59,242 nucleotides of DNA from Vibrio nereis NBRC 15637 (GCF_001591105.1 NZ_BCUD01000022.1:1-59242), one strand, 5' to 3'; shown: positions 50,562 through 59,057, numbered from the stretch's first letter. Translations and numbers: made by a program. Notes: generated by a model from the letters alone, not told the origin.

Positions 50562-51023
50562 TTACTCGAAACAGATTTCGATAAATGCGTTACCCCACTG
50601 AGAGGTGAAAGGCATTATGATAATAGAGCCTTCACACTTGTGCCGGATCGTGTGACCTTTACCGGATACCACAACTGGCGTGGCCATATCGAAATCGAAT
50701 CCACTTTCAGCAAGAATTCGCTTCGCACCACCCGTTACCATGTTGGTGATTTCACCTACCATGTCTGTGACTTCATCATTCAGACCGTTTGGTCGTTCAC
50801 CAAGCATGTTGTTCATGATCTCAAGGGCGAGGTTTTCGTCAAACGTAATAGACATAGAACCGCGAGTTTGCGGACCAACCATCCCTATCAAACCTGACAC
50901 ATCACCACGTGCAATTTCGTCTTTCTTCACACGAGGTTTCTGTGGCTTCAATTCTAATGAAGCCATCGTTTTCAGAACGTTCATTAAAGAAGCTAAAAAC
51001 GGGTTTACAAATTCAGCGCGCAT
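50562..51023 (-). CDS. cheX: CheX-type chemotaxis phosphatase
   Basis: The product is 153 residues long, with the CheC/CheX fold. RAEFVNPFLASLMNVLKTMA is the N-terminal helix, and GSMSITFDENLALEIMNNML and LNDEVTDMVGEITNMVTGGA hold the conserved phosphatase E-x-x-N pair (E-I-T-N near residue 90). CheX removes phosphate from CheY-P. There are no che genes nearby. It follows zur by 25 bases in the same orientation and may be co-transcribed with it. In E. coli no CheX exists, so the role here is inferred. Confidence 0.8.
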   Translation of the reverse strand: MRAEFVNPFLASLMNVLKTMASLELKPQKPRVKKDEIARGDVSGLIGMVGPQTRGSMSITFDENLALEIMNNMLGERPNGLNDEVTDMVGEITNMVTGGAKRILAESGFDFDMATPVVVSGKGHTIRHKCEGSIIIMPFTSQWGNAFIEICFE

Positions 51024-51048
51024 AATTTTCTTCTATATCTTTATTTCG

Positions 51049-51498
51049 CTATTCAGAACAACAGTTTTTACAAACCCCGTGTGTTTCTATTACGTGATTG
51101 GTGATTGTAAATTCATGCTTATCTGCATTTTCAACTAACAAGGCTACCAAACTATCATCTTGCAGTTCAATAACATTACCGCATTTATCACAGATCAAAA
51201 GATGTGAATAATGCTTGTGTGCGTTACAGGAACAACATTGAATATAGCTGTTGGTTGACTCCACGCGGTGGATAAAACCTTGTTCCAGTAAAAAATCTAA
51301 TGCTCTATACACCGTTGGTGGCTTGGCTTGAGGTTCAACTTTTTGTAACTGCTCTAAAAGCTCATAAGCGCTAGAGGCTTTAGGGCTAGTGCAAATTAAT
51401 TCGAAGACTCTTTTTCTTTGCGCGGTTAACCTCACGCCTCGAGAGGCACATATTTCTTCAACTTGTTTGACTAACTGATGGTCCAAATCTGTCACCAT
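51049..51498 (-). CDS. zur: Fur-family zinc uptake regulator Zur
   Basis: The product is 149 residues long. An N-terminal winged helix (VRLTAQRKRVFELICTSPKA, about 20-39; PPTVYRALDFLLEQGFIHRV near 69-88) and a metal domain with QCCSCNAHKHYSHLLICDKCG near 104-124 and the final CKNCCSE resemble Zur. Adjacent dusA and pspG reproduce the E. coli zur-dusA-pspG neighbourhood, which favours Zur over Fur. It represses zinc-uptake genes when zinc is bound. The 5' region has a weak TATATT -10 (about 51522-51527). Confidence 0.9.
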   Translation of the reverse strand: MVTDLDHQLVKQVEEICASRGVRLTAQRKRVFELICTSPKASSAYELLEQLQKVEPQAKPPTVYRALDFLLEQGFIHRVESTNSYIQCCSCNAHKHYSHLLICDKCGNVIELQDDSLVALLVENADKHEFTITNHVIETHGVCKNCCSE

Positions 51499-51851
51499 TA
51501 TTCATGGATGTTCATGGCAATATATCATTGATTCGCATTTTAGCGTTGTTTAACAGGCTAATTTTGACGACGTCTTCAATGTGTTGACGATAACCCAGAC
51601 TTGATAGCCGCCACTGGCGATACAGACATGGTGTTGATCTTATTGATTGCAAAAAACAAAATATACAGAGCAATTGAAAGTCGATCTTTAGGTCTCGATG
51701 CGCTGTAAATGATCTTCCGCAGTAGTGTATAATACGCGATTAATTTAAAAAATTGCAGCAAACATAAGTAAACTTGTCGATCTTAGTTATCTGTCATGTT
51801 CGCTCTTTTGTGCTCAGGTTTCACCAAACATAGACTTTATGAGGATCCTCA
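51499..51851. promoter_or_regulatory. zur-dusA divergent intergenic region
   Basis: This gap of 353 bases contains TATAAT (51728-51733), the probable -10 for dusA with a poor -35, and an AT-rich stretch. A short leftward open frame (51576-51761, 61 codons) has no family likeness and I judge it spurious. I found no Zur-box dyad. The dusA ribosome site lies in GAGGATCCTC (51840-51849), itself a palindrome. Confidence 0.5.
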
Positions 51852-52856
51852 GTGTCTAACACCAATGTAAAAAACGACTTTGCCTTACAGCGTTTCTCTA
51901 TCGCTCCCATGCTCGATTGGACAGATCGCCATTGCCGCTACTTCCATCGCCTGCTGACGAGCGAAACATTGTTGTACACGGAAATGGTCACCACCGGTGC
52001 GATTATCCACGGCAAAGGAGACTTTCTTGCCTATAACGAAGAAGAGCATCCGGTAGCGTTGCAGCTGGGAGGGTCGAACCCGCAAGATTTAGCCACTTGT
52101 GCTAAGTTAGCCGCTGAACGTGGTTATGATGAAATTAACCTCAATGTGGGGTGTCCGTCAGATCGCGTGCAAAATGGTCGTTTTGGTGCGTGTTTGATGG
52201 CTGAACCGCAATTGGTCGCGGACTGTATTGCAGCAATGAAAGACGTAGTGGATGTGCCTGTTACGGTGAAAACGCGTATTGGCATTGATGATCAAGATTC
52301 TTACGAGTTTCTTACCGACTTTGTGTCTACCGTGTCTGAAAAAGGTGGTTGCGAGCAATTTACTATCCATGCGCGTAAAGCCTGGTTATCTGGTTTAAGC
52401 CCAAAAGAGAATCGCGAAATTCCGCCGCTTGATTACCCACGCGCGTATCAGTTGAAGAAAGACTTTTCTCACCTATCTATTGCAGTTAATGGTGGAGTCA
52501 AAACGTTGCAAGAAGCTAAAGAGCATTTGCAACACCTTGATGGCGTGATGGTGGGTCGCGAGGCGTACCAAAATCCATATATCCTTGCGGAAGTGGATCA
52601 GCAGATCTTCGGGTTGGATAAGCCAATCAAGAAGCGCACTCAAGTCGTGCAAGAGATGTATCCATACATCGAGCAACAACTAGAGAAAGGCGCATACCTT
52701 GGCCACATTACGCGTCATATGCTGGGTTTATTTCAGAATATGCCGGGTGCTCGTCAATGGCGTCGTTACATTAGTGAAAACGCTCATAAACCAGGTTCCG
52801 GTATCGAAGTGGTAGAAGCAGCATTAGCGAAAATTCCCAAAGAATTAGATGTGTAA
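51852..52856 (+). CDS. dusA: tRNA-dihydrouridine synthase A
   Basis: The product is 334 residues long from a GTG start at 51852. It is an FMN-dependent TIM barrel: FSIAPMLDWTDRHCRYFHRL at the start, INLNVGCPSDRVQNGRFGAC (about 96-115) with the catalytic cysteine, and KTRIGIDDQDS near 140. The HARKAWLSGLSPKENREIPP loop is specific to DusA. It reduces U20/U20a in tRNA D-loops. A terminator follows and then pspG. Confidence 0.95.
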   Translation: MSNTNVKNDFALQRFSIAPMLDWTDRHCRYFHRLLTSETLLYTEMVTTGAIIHGKGDFLAYNEEEHPVALQLGGSNPQDLATCAKLAAERGYDEINLNVGCPSDRVQNGRFGACLMAEPQLVADCIAAMKDVVDVPVTVKTRIGIDDQDSYEFLTDFVSTVSEKGGCEQFTIHARKAWLSGLSPKENREIPPLDYPRAYQLKKDFSHLSIAVNGGVKTLQEAKEHLQHLDGVMVGREAYQNPYILAEVDQQIFGLDKPIKKRTQVVQEMYPYIEQQLEKGAYLGHITRHMLGLFQNMPGARQWRRYISENAHKPGSGIEVVEAALAKIPKELDV

Positions 52857-52900
52857 ATCTCACCACGCACATGGTAAAAAAAACCAAATTGAAAATATTA

Positions 52901-52930
52901 AAGGCGCTCACTCAGAGCGCCTTTTTATTT
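52901..52930 (+). terminator. Intrinsic terminator after dusA
   Basis: AAGGCGCTC pairs with GAGCGCCTT around ACTCA, and TTTTATTTTG follows. Confidence 0.9.
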
Positions 52931-52967
52931 TGTTTAATTAATTCAACTGGTTATTTTGTTGTTTATG

Positions 52968-52984
52968 TTGGCATGTATCGTGAT
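52968..52984 (+). promoter_or_regulatory. Sigma-54-type promoter candidate for pspG
   Basis: TTGGCATGTATCGTGAT resembles TGGCACG-N4-TTGCW: the -24 GG and most flanking bases fit, but the -12 GC reads GA. It is placed to start a transcript about 15 bases before the pspG ribosome site. In E. coli pspG is sigma-54 dependent and PspF activated. No clear PspF site was seen upstream. Confidence 0.5.
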
Positions 52985-53011
52985 AGATAAACTTAAACAA
53001 AGGAGATGCGT

Positions 53012-53221
53012 ATGTTTGAGTTAATCTTTATTTTAGTCTTTACTGCGACCCTGCTGGTAACAGGTGTCACTATGCTGACGGTATTTGCAGCAGTGGCATT
53101 TGCTATCGTCGTCATGGTTCTGCTCGGAATGCTAGGGGCGGTGCTTAAGCTACTACCGTGGTTGATTGTGATAGCAATTGGTATTTGGTTCTTTAAATCC
53201 CATGTCGCCCATACAAGATAG
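53012..53221 (+). CDS. pspG: Envelope stress-induced membrane protein PspG
   Basis: The product is a 69-residue hydrophobic protein with two membrane segments, MFELIFILVFTATLLVTGVT at the start and LLPWLIVIAIGIWFFKS at the end, as in E. coli PspG. It acts with the phage-shock response when the inner membrane is damaged. The start at 53012 is preferred over an ATG at 53006 because AAAGGAG then has normal 6-base spacing. Position after dusA matches E. coli. Confidence 0.88.
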   Translation: MFELIFILVFTATLLVTGVTMLTVFAAVAFAIVVMVLLGMLGAVLKLLPWLIVIAIGIWFFKSHVAHTR

Positions 53222-53264
53222 ACGACGTACCCGAAAGGCTTATAGGCATCAATTCGGTATATGC

Positions 53265-53320
53265 TAGAATTCGTCTAATCCATTTGCTCTTCTGCTGCTT
53301 GGGTTAGAGCAGTAGAAGAG
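53265..53320 (+). promoter_or_regulatory. Promoter -10 and 5' hairpin of the outer-membrane protein gene
   Basis: TAGAAT (53265-53270) is a likely -10. About 16 bases later CTCTTCTGCTGCT (53287-53299) pairs with AGCAGTAGAAGAG (53308-53320), a 13-bp stem with one G-T pair and an 8-base loop, ending 28 bases before the start codon. It would put a stable hairpin near the mRNA 5' end. Confidence 0.55.
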
Positions 53321-53348
53321 GCTTACCAATATTCGGAGAAAAACGTTC

Positions 53349-54011
53349 ATGGGCCTTAAAGCCGCGGTCTTACTATCCAGTGTGGTTATGTCATTATCAG
53401 CTTACGCGGAGTCAACTTTGACGACCAAGTTAGGAGCAGAAATCTGGTGGCCAAACACCAAAGTGAATGAAGTTGATCGTGAGAATGATACGACACCTAA
53501 TGTTTATGCCACTATTGAGCATTATGTTAAGTACGTACCCGATGTGCGGTTGCGCTATTCTTCGGTTGATGCGGATTACATGGCGTTCGATAAGATTGAT
53601 CTTACCTTGTATTACCAAATCTTCGAGCATGATTTGATGAGCTTCGATGCTGGTTTCACCTTGAGTGACCTGAATGATAGCCACTACCGCAATGCGGATA
53701 CGAATGCACAAGTCAACTACGATGGTGTGATATGGGCTTGGCACGGGTATGCAGAAATCGCCGTGCCGGATACCCCATTTGATGTCATAGGCGAAATGAA
53801 CTTTGGGGATAGTCGAGGTATTAAAAGTACTGATTTGATGGCGGGCGTACAATATCAGCCGGATTGGCAGGACAGTCGCTGGTTTGTAAAGGCAGGATAC
53901 CGTGTTATTGATTTAGAGTCGGATGATTTTCGGGTCGCTGAAGGTTCGGAGTTGGGTAAACCGTTTGTGTTTGCCGATGGTTGGTTCTTAGGAGCCGAAT
54001 ACCGCTTGTAA
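53349..54011 (+). CDS. TIGR04219 family outer-membrane beta-barrel protein
   Basis: The product is 220 residues long, with a signal peptide MGLKAAVLLSSVVMSLSAYA and alternating amphipathic strands ending in the aromatic C-terminal EYRL motif used by the BAM machinery. The features GAEIWWP and YATIEHYVKYVPDVRLRYSS (about residues 52-71) and the GAEYRL end match the TIGR04219 family as I recall it. The function is unknown. A terminator follows. Confidence 0.8.
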   Translation: MGLKAAVLLSSVVMSLSAYAESTLTTKLGAEIWWPNTKVNEVDRENDTTPNVYATIEHYVKYVPDVRLRYSSVDADYMAFDKIDLTLYYQIFEHDLMSFDAGFTLSDLNDSHYRNADTNAQVNYDGVIWAWHGYAEIAVPDTPFDVIGEMNFGDSRGIKSTDLMAGVQYQPDWQDSRWFVKAGYRVIDLESDDFRVAEGSELGKPFVFADGWFLGAEYRL

Positions 54012-54030
54012 CCCTTAATCTTTTTATAAT

Positions 54031-54057
54031 CGCTGCTAAATATAGCGGCGTTTTTTT
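54031..54057 (+). terminator. Intrinsic terminator after the barrel-protein gene
   Basis: CGCTGCT pairs with AGCGGCG (one T-G) around AAATAT, and a T7 run follows. Confidence 0.85.
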
Positions 54058-54154
54058 ATACCCTTTAATTATATATAAAATATTTCTTTAGCACTTTTCT
54101 CTGTTTGACCCATCATTTATAGGTAGCCTTATATCTGGCAGAGAAAGGAATCTC

Positions 54155-54385
54155 ATGACGATCACTGAGCTAAGAAATCTATTTAGGGAAAAACAGTTGG
54201 TTGAAGCCATTATTGAGCCTTCAGCAGAGGAAGGGACTTGGATTGTCGAGTTTCGACACGCCCGAGGAGGATTTGTTCTTCTCACCGACTCTCATGGTGA
54301 AGAGTGCCACTATATGGATGTTGACTTGGCCTCTAAGTCAGCAATGGCGGTTGGCTTCAAACAGGTTCGAATTGAAGCTAAGTAA
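54155..54385 (+). CDS. Conserved hypothetical small protein
   Basis: The product is a 76-residue soluble, acidic protein: helix (ITELRNLFREKQLVEAIIEP) followed by strands (GTWIVEFRHARGGFVLLTDS) and a final helix-strand. AGAAAGGAATCTC stands before the ATG as a ribosome site. I recognise the general look of a conserved Vibrio protein, possibly a small alpha/beta regulator-like domain, but no known family. It lies between a terminator (54031-54057) and the cysJ region. Confidence 0.65.
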   Translation: MTITELRNLFREKQLVEAIIEPSAEEGTWIVEFRHARGGFVLLTDSHGEECHYMDVDLASKSAMAVGFKQVRIEAK

Positions 54386-54509
54386 TATAGAGCGCATTTA
54401 TTGCTCACTCTTTACTTCAAAAAGTTATAAAACATTCACTTCTATTCTTTCTTGTTATTAAAAAGAGTGGTTAACCTATGTTCACGCAATGAATAGGGAT
54501 GTCGTGACC

Positions 54510-56366
54510 ATGTCTTTAAACAAGAATGTTCCCTCTCAAGGAAACACCTCACAAGAATTACCGTCAATTGCTGCTCCTCTCAATGATCAGCAGCTTGGCT
54601 CATTACAACAAACGGTAGCAGGTCTATCGTCACAACAACTCGCTTGGGTGAGTGGTTATTTCTGGGGCTTAGCCCAGTCTCAACCTCAGACGGCTGCGGC
54701 GTCTGCGCCATTAACGCAAGCGGCCGCTGCGGTTGCAGCTCAACCTGCAGGTAAGCTAACCATTATCTTTGCCTCGCAAACGGGCAACGCAAAGGGCGTA
54801 GCAGAATCACTGGAGCAAGAAGCCAAAGCACAAGGTATTGACGTTGCGCTGTTTGACGCTAGTGACTACAAAGGCAAGAACCTCGCGAAAGAGACCCACG
54901 TGATCATCGTGGCGTCGACTAACGGCGAAGGTGAAGCACCAGATAACGCCATCGAGCTTCACGAGTTTTTACAATCGAAGAAAGCACCTAAGCTACCAAA
55001 CCTGAAATACGGCGTGATCGGTTTAGGGGATTCGAGCTACGAGTTCTTCTGCCAAACTGGTAAAGACTTTGATACGTACTTATCTAAATTAGGTGCGACG
55101 CCATTTATTGACCGCGTAGATTGCGATGTCGATTACGAAGCACCTGCATCAGATTGGAAAGCGAAAGCGCTAGACAAAGTAAAAGATGATCTAGCGGCTG
55201 GCCCTCAGGCTGAAGTGGTACAACTACCCGTTGGTCAAACGTCTGGCCATTCTCAGTACAACAAACAAAATCCATACACGGCGACGTTACTGACCAGCCA
55301 GAAAATCACTGGCCGAGATTCAGGTAAAGACGTGCGTCATGTAGAAATCGACCTTGAAGGCTCAGGTTTAACGTATCAGCCAGGCGATGCGCTGGGTGTT
55401 TGGTTCGACAACAGCTCTGAGCTGGCCAACGCGATTCTTGGCAAAGTCGGTCTTTCCGGTGTCGAGAGTGTTGATGTTGATGGCGAAAGTATCTCTATTC
55501 ATAGCGCTTTGGTTAGCAAGTTCGAGATCACGGCGTCTAATCCTCAGCTAGTGACTAAGTTCGCCGAGCTATCAGGCAGCAAAAAGTTACAAAAGCTGGT
55601 GGAAGATAAAGACAAGCTACGTGAGTACGCGACGAATACCCAAGTGGTTGATGTTCTCGCAGAGAAGAAAACCAAGCTGTCAGCTGAAGAGCTGATTGGT
55701 TTACTACGTCGTTTGACGCCACGTCTGTATTCAATCGCTTCGAGCCAAACAGAAGTGGATGAAGAAGTGCACCTTACCGTTGGCTTGGTTGAGTACGACA
55801 AAGACAACGAAAAACGCTTTGGTGGCGCATCAAGCTTTTTGACTCAGCGTCTAGAAGAAGGCGGTGAAGTGAAAGTATTTGTTGAGAACAACAATAACTT
55901 CAAACTTCCTCAAGACGACAATACGCCAATCATCATGGTTGGTCCTGGTACTGGTATCGCGCCATTCCGTAGCTTTATCCAAGAGCGCGATAACCGTGAC
56001 GCAGAAGGCAAAAACTGGTTGTTCTTTGGCGACCGTACCTTTACTCAAGACTTCTTGTATCAGGTTGAATGGCAAAAGTACCTTAAGTCAGGGGTATTGA
56101 GCCGTCTTGATGTCGCGTTTAGCCGTGACCAAGTAGAAAAAGTTTACGTGCAACACCGTATCCTAGAAAACGCAGCGCAAGTGTGGCAGTGGATTCAAGA
56201 AGGTGCCTACATCTACGTATGTGGTGATGCGACTCGTATGGCGAAAGACGTTCACGATGCCTTGGTTATCGTTGCTGAGCAAGAAGGCAAGATGCCACGC
56301 GATGATGCTGAACAATTTATTAATGACTTACGCAAAGCTAAACGTTACCAAAGGGATGTGTACTAA
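54510..56366 (+). CDS. cysJ: Sulfite reductase (NADPH) flavoprotein alpha subunit
   Basis: The product is 618 residues long from the ATG at 54510 (GTG at 54504 and ATG at 54489 are alternatives; AGGGA lies 11 bases before 54510). A flavodoxin-like FMN domain starts near residue 82 (LTIIFASQTGNAKGVAESLE). An FAD-binding domain covers about 245-460 (RLYSIASSQTEVDEEVHL near 405-425), and an NADPH domain extends from 465 to the end (MVGPGTGIAPFRSFIQER, YIYVCGDATRMAKDVHDAL). It passes electrons from NADPH to CysI. The stop overlaps the cysI ATG by one base. The upstream gap has no clear -35, as with CysB-dependent promoters. Confidence 0.95.
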   Translation: MSLNKNVPSQGNTSQELPSIAAPLNDQQLGSLQQTVAGLSSQQLAWVSGYFWGLAQSQPQTAAASAPLTQAAAAVAAQPAGKLTIIFASQTGNAKGVAESLEQEAKAQGIDVALFDASDYKGKNLAKETHVIIVASTNGEGEAPDNAIELHEFLQSKKAPKLPNLKYGVIGLGDSSYEFFCQTGKDFDTYLSKLGATPFIDRVDCDVDYEAPASDWKAKALDKVKDDLAAGPQAEVVQLPVGQTSGHSQYNKQNPYTATLLTSQKITGRDSGKDVRHVEIDLEGSGLTYQPGDALGVWFDNSSELANAILGKVGLSGVESVDVDGESISIHSALVSKFEITASNPQLVTKFAELSGSKKLQKLVEDKDKLREYATNTQVVDVLAEKKTKLSAEELIGLLRRLTPRLYSIASSQTEVDEEVHLTVGLVEYDKDNEKRFGGASSFLTQRLEEGGEVKVFVENNNNFKLPQDDNTPIIMVGPGTGIAPFRSFIQERDNRDAEGKNWLFFGDRTFTQDFLYQVEWQKYLKSGVLSRLDVAFSRDQVEKVYVQHRILENAAQVWQWIQEGAYIYVCGDATRMAKDVHDALVIVAEQEGKMPRDDAEQFINDLRKAKRYQRDVY

Positions 56367-58099
56367 TGACTTTTTCTATCGAAAATAATAAGCAGGTTGT
56401 ATTGGGCGAAGAATTAGGACCACTTGCGGATAACGAGCGTCTAAAAAGAGAAAGTAATTTTTTACGCGGTACGATTGAGCAAGACTTGCAAGACCGTATC
56501 ACGGGTGGCTTTACCGCGGATAACTTCCAACTGATCCGCTTCCACGGAATGTATCAGCAAGATGACCGCGATATTCGTAATGAACGTGCTAAACAAAAGC
56601 TAGAGCCGCTGCACAACGTTATGCTACGTGCTCGTATGCCTGGTGGCATCATCACTCCAACTCAATGGTTGGCGATCGATAAGTTTGCAACAGAGCACTC
56701 TCTGTATGGAAGTATTCGTCTGACGACGCGTCAAACGTTCCAGTTCCACGGCGTATTGAAACCAAACATCAAGCTGATGCACCAAACGCTAAACAGCATC
56801 GGTATCGACTCAATCGCAACGGCGGGTGACGTAAACCGTAACGTATTGTGTACTACTAACCCAGTAGAATCAGAGCTGCACCAAGAAGCTTATGAGTGGG
56901 CGAAGAAGATCAGTGAGCATCTTCTGCCTAAGACTCGTGCGTACGCGGAAATCTGGTTGGATGGTGAAAAAGTCGAAACGACTGACGAAGAGCCAATTCT
57001 GGGTAGCAACTACCTGCCACGTAAGTTCAAGACGACAGTAGTCATTCCGCCGCAAAACGATGTTGACGTGCACGCGAATGACCTTAACTTCGTCGCAATT
57101 GCAGAAAACGGCAAGCTGGTGGGCTTTAATGTCCTAGTCGGCGGCGGCCTGGCAATGACTCACGGCGATACTGCTACTTACCCGCGCCGCGCTGATGACT
57201 TTGGTTTTATCCCACTAGAGAAAACACTTGATGTTGCCGCGGCTGTAGTTACCACTCAACGTGATTGGGGTAACCGTTCTAACCGTAAGAATGCGAAAAC
57301 CAAGTACACCTTAGACCGTGTTGGTAGCGATGTATTTAAAGCTGAAGTTGAAAAACGTGCTGGCGTTACGTTTGAAACCAGTCGCCCTTATGAGTTTACA
57401 GAACGTGGTGACCGCATTGGTTGGGTTGAAGGGATCGATGGCAAACATCACTTAACATTGTTCATTGAAAACGGCCGACTACTGGATTATCCAGGTAAAC
57501 CACTTAAAACTGGCGTTGCTGAAATTGCGAAGATCCACAAAGGCGACTTCCGCATGACTGCAAACCAGAATCTGATTGTGGCGGGTGTCGCTAAGGGTCA
57601 AAAAGCGAAGATCGAGAAGATTGCCGTTGAACACGGCTTGATGGACGAGTCTGTGAGCGAGCAGCGCAAGAATTCAATGGCTTGTGTCGCTTTCCCAACC
57701 TGTCCGCTGGCAATGGCCGAAGCCGAACGCTTCTTGCCTGAGTTTGTTACTGATGTCGAGGCTATCTTAGCCAAACACGGCTTGCCAAAGGAAGATAACA
57801 TCATCTTACGTGTGACTGGCTGCCCGAACGGGTGTGGTCGTGCGATGTTGGCTGAGATCGGTCTAGTCGGTAAAGCGCCAGGTCGCTACAACTTACACTT
57901 AGGTGGCAACCGTGGTGGTACGCGAGTACCGAAGATGTATAAAGAGAACATTACCGACAAACAGATCCTAGAAGAGATTGACCAACTGGTTGGTCGCTGG
58001 GCAAAAGAAAGAGAAGAAGGCGAATGCTTCGGTGACTTCACCATTCGTGCTGGCATCATTGAAGAAGTATTTGTGTCGAAGAGGGATTTCTATGCTTGA
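56366..58099 (+). CDS. cysI: Sulfite reductase (NADPH) hemoprotein beta subunit
   Basis: The product is 577 residues long and reduces sulfite to sulfide using sirohaem and a 4Fe-4S cluster. The ligand cysteines are in MACVAFPTCPLAMAEAERF near residues 438-456 and RVTGCPNGCGRAMLAEIGLV near 479-498. Sirohaem-binding arginines appear in SIRLTTRQTFQFHGVLK near 113-129. The gene overlaps cysJ by one base and cysH by eight, so the three are translationally coupled. Confidence 0.97.
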   Translation: MTFSIENNKQVVLGEELGPLADNERLKRESNFLRGTIEQDLQDRITGGFTADNFQLIRFHGMYQQDDRDIRNERAKQKLEPLHNVMLRARMPGGIITPTQWLAIDKFATEHSLYGSIRLTTRQTFQFHGVLKPNIKLMHQTLNSIGIDSIATAGDVNRNVLCTTNPVESELHQEAYEWAKKISEHLLPKTRAYAEIWLDGEKVETTDEEPILGSNYLPRKFKTTVVIPPQNDVDVHANDLNFVAIAENGKLVGFNVLVGGGLAMTHGDTATYPRRADDFGFIPLEKTLDVAAAVVTTQRDWGNRSNRKNAKTKYTLDRVGSDVFKAEVEKRAGVTFETSRPYEFTERGDRIGWVEGIDGKHHLTLFIENGRLLDYPGKPLKTGVAEIAKIHKGDFRMTANQNLIVAGVAKGQKAKIEKIAVEHGLMDESVSEQRKNSMACVAFPTCPLAMAEAERFLPEFVTDVEAILAKHGLPKEDNIILRVTGCPNGCGRAMLAEIGLVGKAPGRYNLHLGGNRGGTRVPKMYKENITDKQILEEIDQLVGRWAKEREEGECFGDFTIRAGIIEEVFVSKRDFYA

Positions 58100-58868
58100 T
58101 TCTGTAGCTTCAAAATTGGAGCTGGCAGAACTACTCAAACTCACCAAGACGCAGCAAATCCTCCGTCTTGCAGAAATCAACGTGAAGCTTGAGCAGTTGT
58201 CAGCGCAAGAACGAGTTGCTTGGGCACTTGAAAACTTGGAAGGGGAGCATGTTGTATCATCAAGCTTTGGTATCCAAGCTGCGGTGATGCTTCATCTAGT
58301 CACAGCGCAAAAGCCGGATACGCCTATTATCCTCACGGATACAGGCTATCTGTTTCCAGAGACATACCGTTTCATTGATTTATTAAGTGAACAACTGACT
58401 CTGAACCTCAAAGTGTACCGAGCTAAAGAAAGTGCTAACTGGCAAGAAGCGCGATACGGGCAACTTTGGGAGCAGGGGATTGAAGGTATCGAGAAATACA
58501 ACAAGCTCAACAAAGTCGAACCGATGCGCCGAGCTCTGGATGAGCTTAACGTTGGCACTTGGTTCTCTGGACTTCGCCGAGAGCAATCGAAGTCTCGTGC
58601 AGGCCTTCCGATCTTGTCGATCCAGAATGGTGTGTTTAAGTTCCTTCCGGTGATCGATTGGACGAACAAAGATATCCACTACTACTTAGAAGAGAACAAC
58701 CTTCCTTACCACCCACTTTGGGATGAAGGCTATTTATCTGTTGGTGATACTCACACCACTAAAAAGTGGGAACCAGGAATGTCAGAAGAGGAAACACGCT
58801 TCTTTGGTCTAAAAAGAGAGTGTGGACTGCACGAAGAAGATAACGAACAGGATGGTTCGGGCATCTAA
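58092..58868 (+). CDS. cysH: Phosphoadenylyl-sulfate reductase
   Basis: The product is 258 residues long from the ATG at 58092, which lies inside the cysI end; the longer open frame is a shadow. HVVSSSFGIQAAVMLHLVT near residue 53 is the PP-loop, GTWFSGLRREQSKSRAGLPI near 155 binds PAPS, and ECGLHEEDNEQDGSGI at the C-terminus holds the catalytic cysteine. A single such cysteine and no iron-sulfur CC pairs mark it as PAPS- rather than APS-specific. It makes sulfite using thioredoxin. Confidence 0.96.
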   Translation: MLDSVASKLELAELLKLTKTQQILRLAEINVKLEQLSAQERVAWALENLEGEHVVSSSFGIQAAVMLHLVTAQKPDTPIILTDTGYLFPETYRFIDLLSEQLTLNLKVYRAKESANWQEARYGQLWEQGIEGIEKYNKLNKVEPMRRALDELNVGTWFSGLRREQSKSRAGLPILSIQNGVFKFLPVIDWTNKDIHYYLEENNLPYHPLWDEGYLSVGDTHTTKKWEPGMSEEETRFFGLKRECGLHEEDNEQDGSGI

Positions 58869-58895
58869 TTCTAAAGTTGCTTCTATATAGAGGAT

Positions 58896-58925
58896 AAAAA
58901 GGTCGCTAAGGCGACCTTTTCTTTT
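58896..58925 (+). terminator. Terminator after cysH
   Basis: AAAAGGTCGC pairs with GCGACCTTTT around TAAG, and CTTTTAG follows. Confidence 0.9.
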
Positions 58926-58941
58926 AGCTAAAAATACAGAT

Positions 58942-58950
58942 TGTGGATAA
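58942..58950 (-). promoter_or_regulatory. Perfect DnaA box
   Basis: TGTGGATAA is the exact complement of the strict DnaA box TTATCCACA, about 110 bases upstream of the first rRNA-type promoter. It is a single box with no cluster nearby, so not an origin. Confidence 0.55.
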
Positions 58951-59057
58951 CTCTGTGTGTATTGTGTTGGCGATAATGGGGTAAAGTTGGATAAATAAAG
59001 GTTTGAGTGAAACTTACTCGCTTAAGCGTTATTTTTGCAATATTTTCAAAATAGCGC

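Noticed and set aside
50469..50897. 142-codon rightward open frame opposite cheX
   Set aside because: It is antisense to the well-conserved cheX gene and spans the terminator. A shadow frame.
51576..51761. 61-codon leftward open frame between zur and dusA
   Set aside because: No ribosome site or family likeness. It covers the dusA promoter -10.
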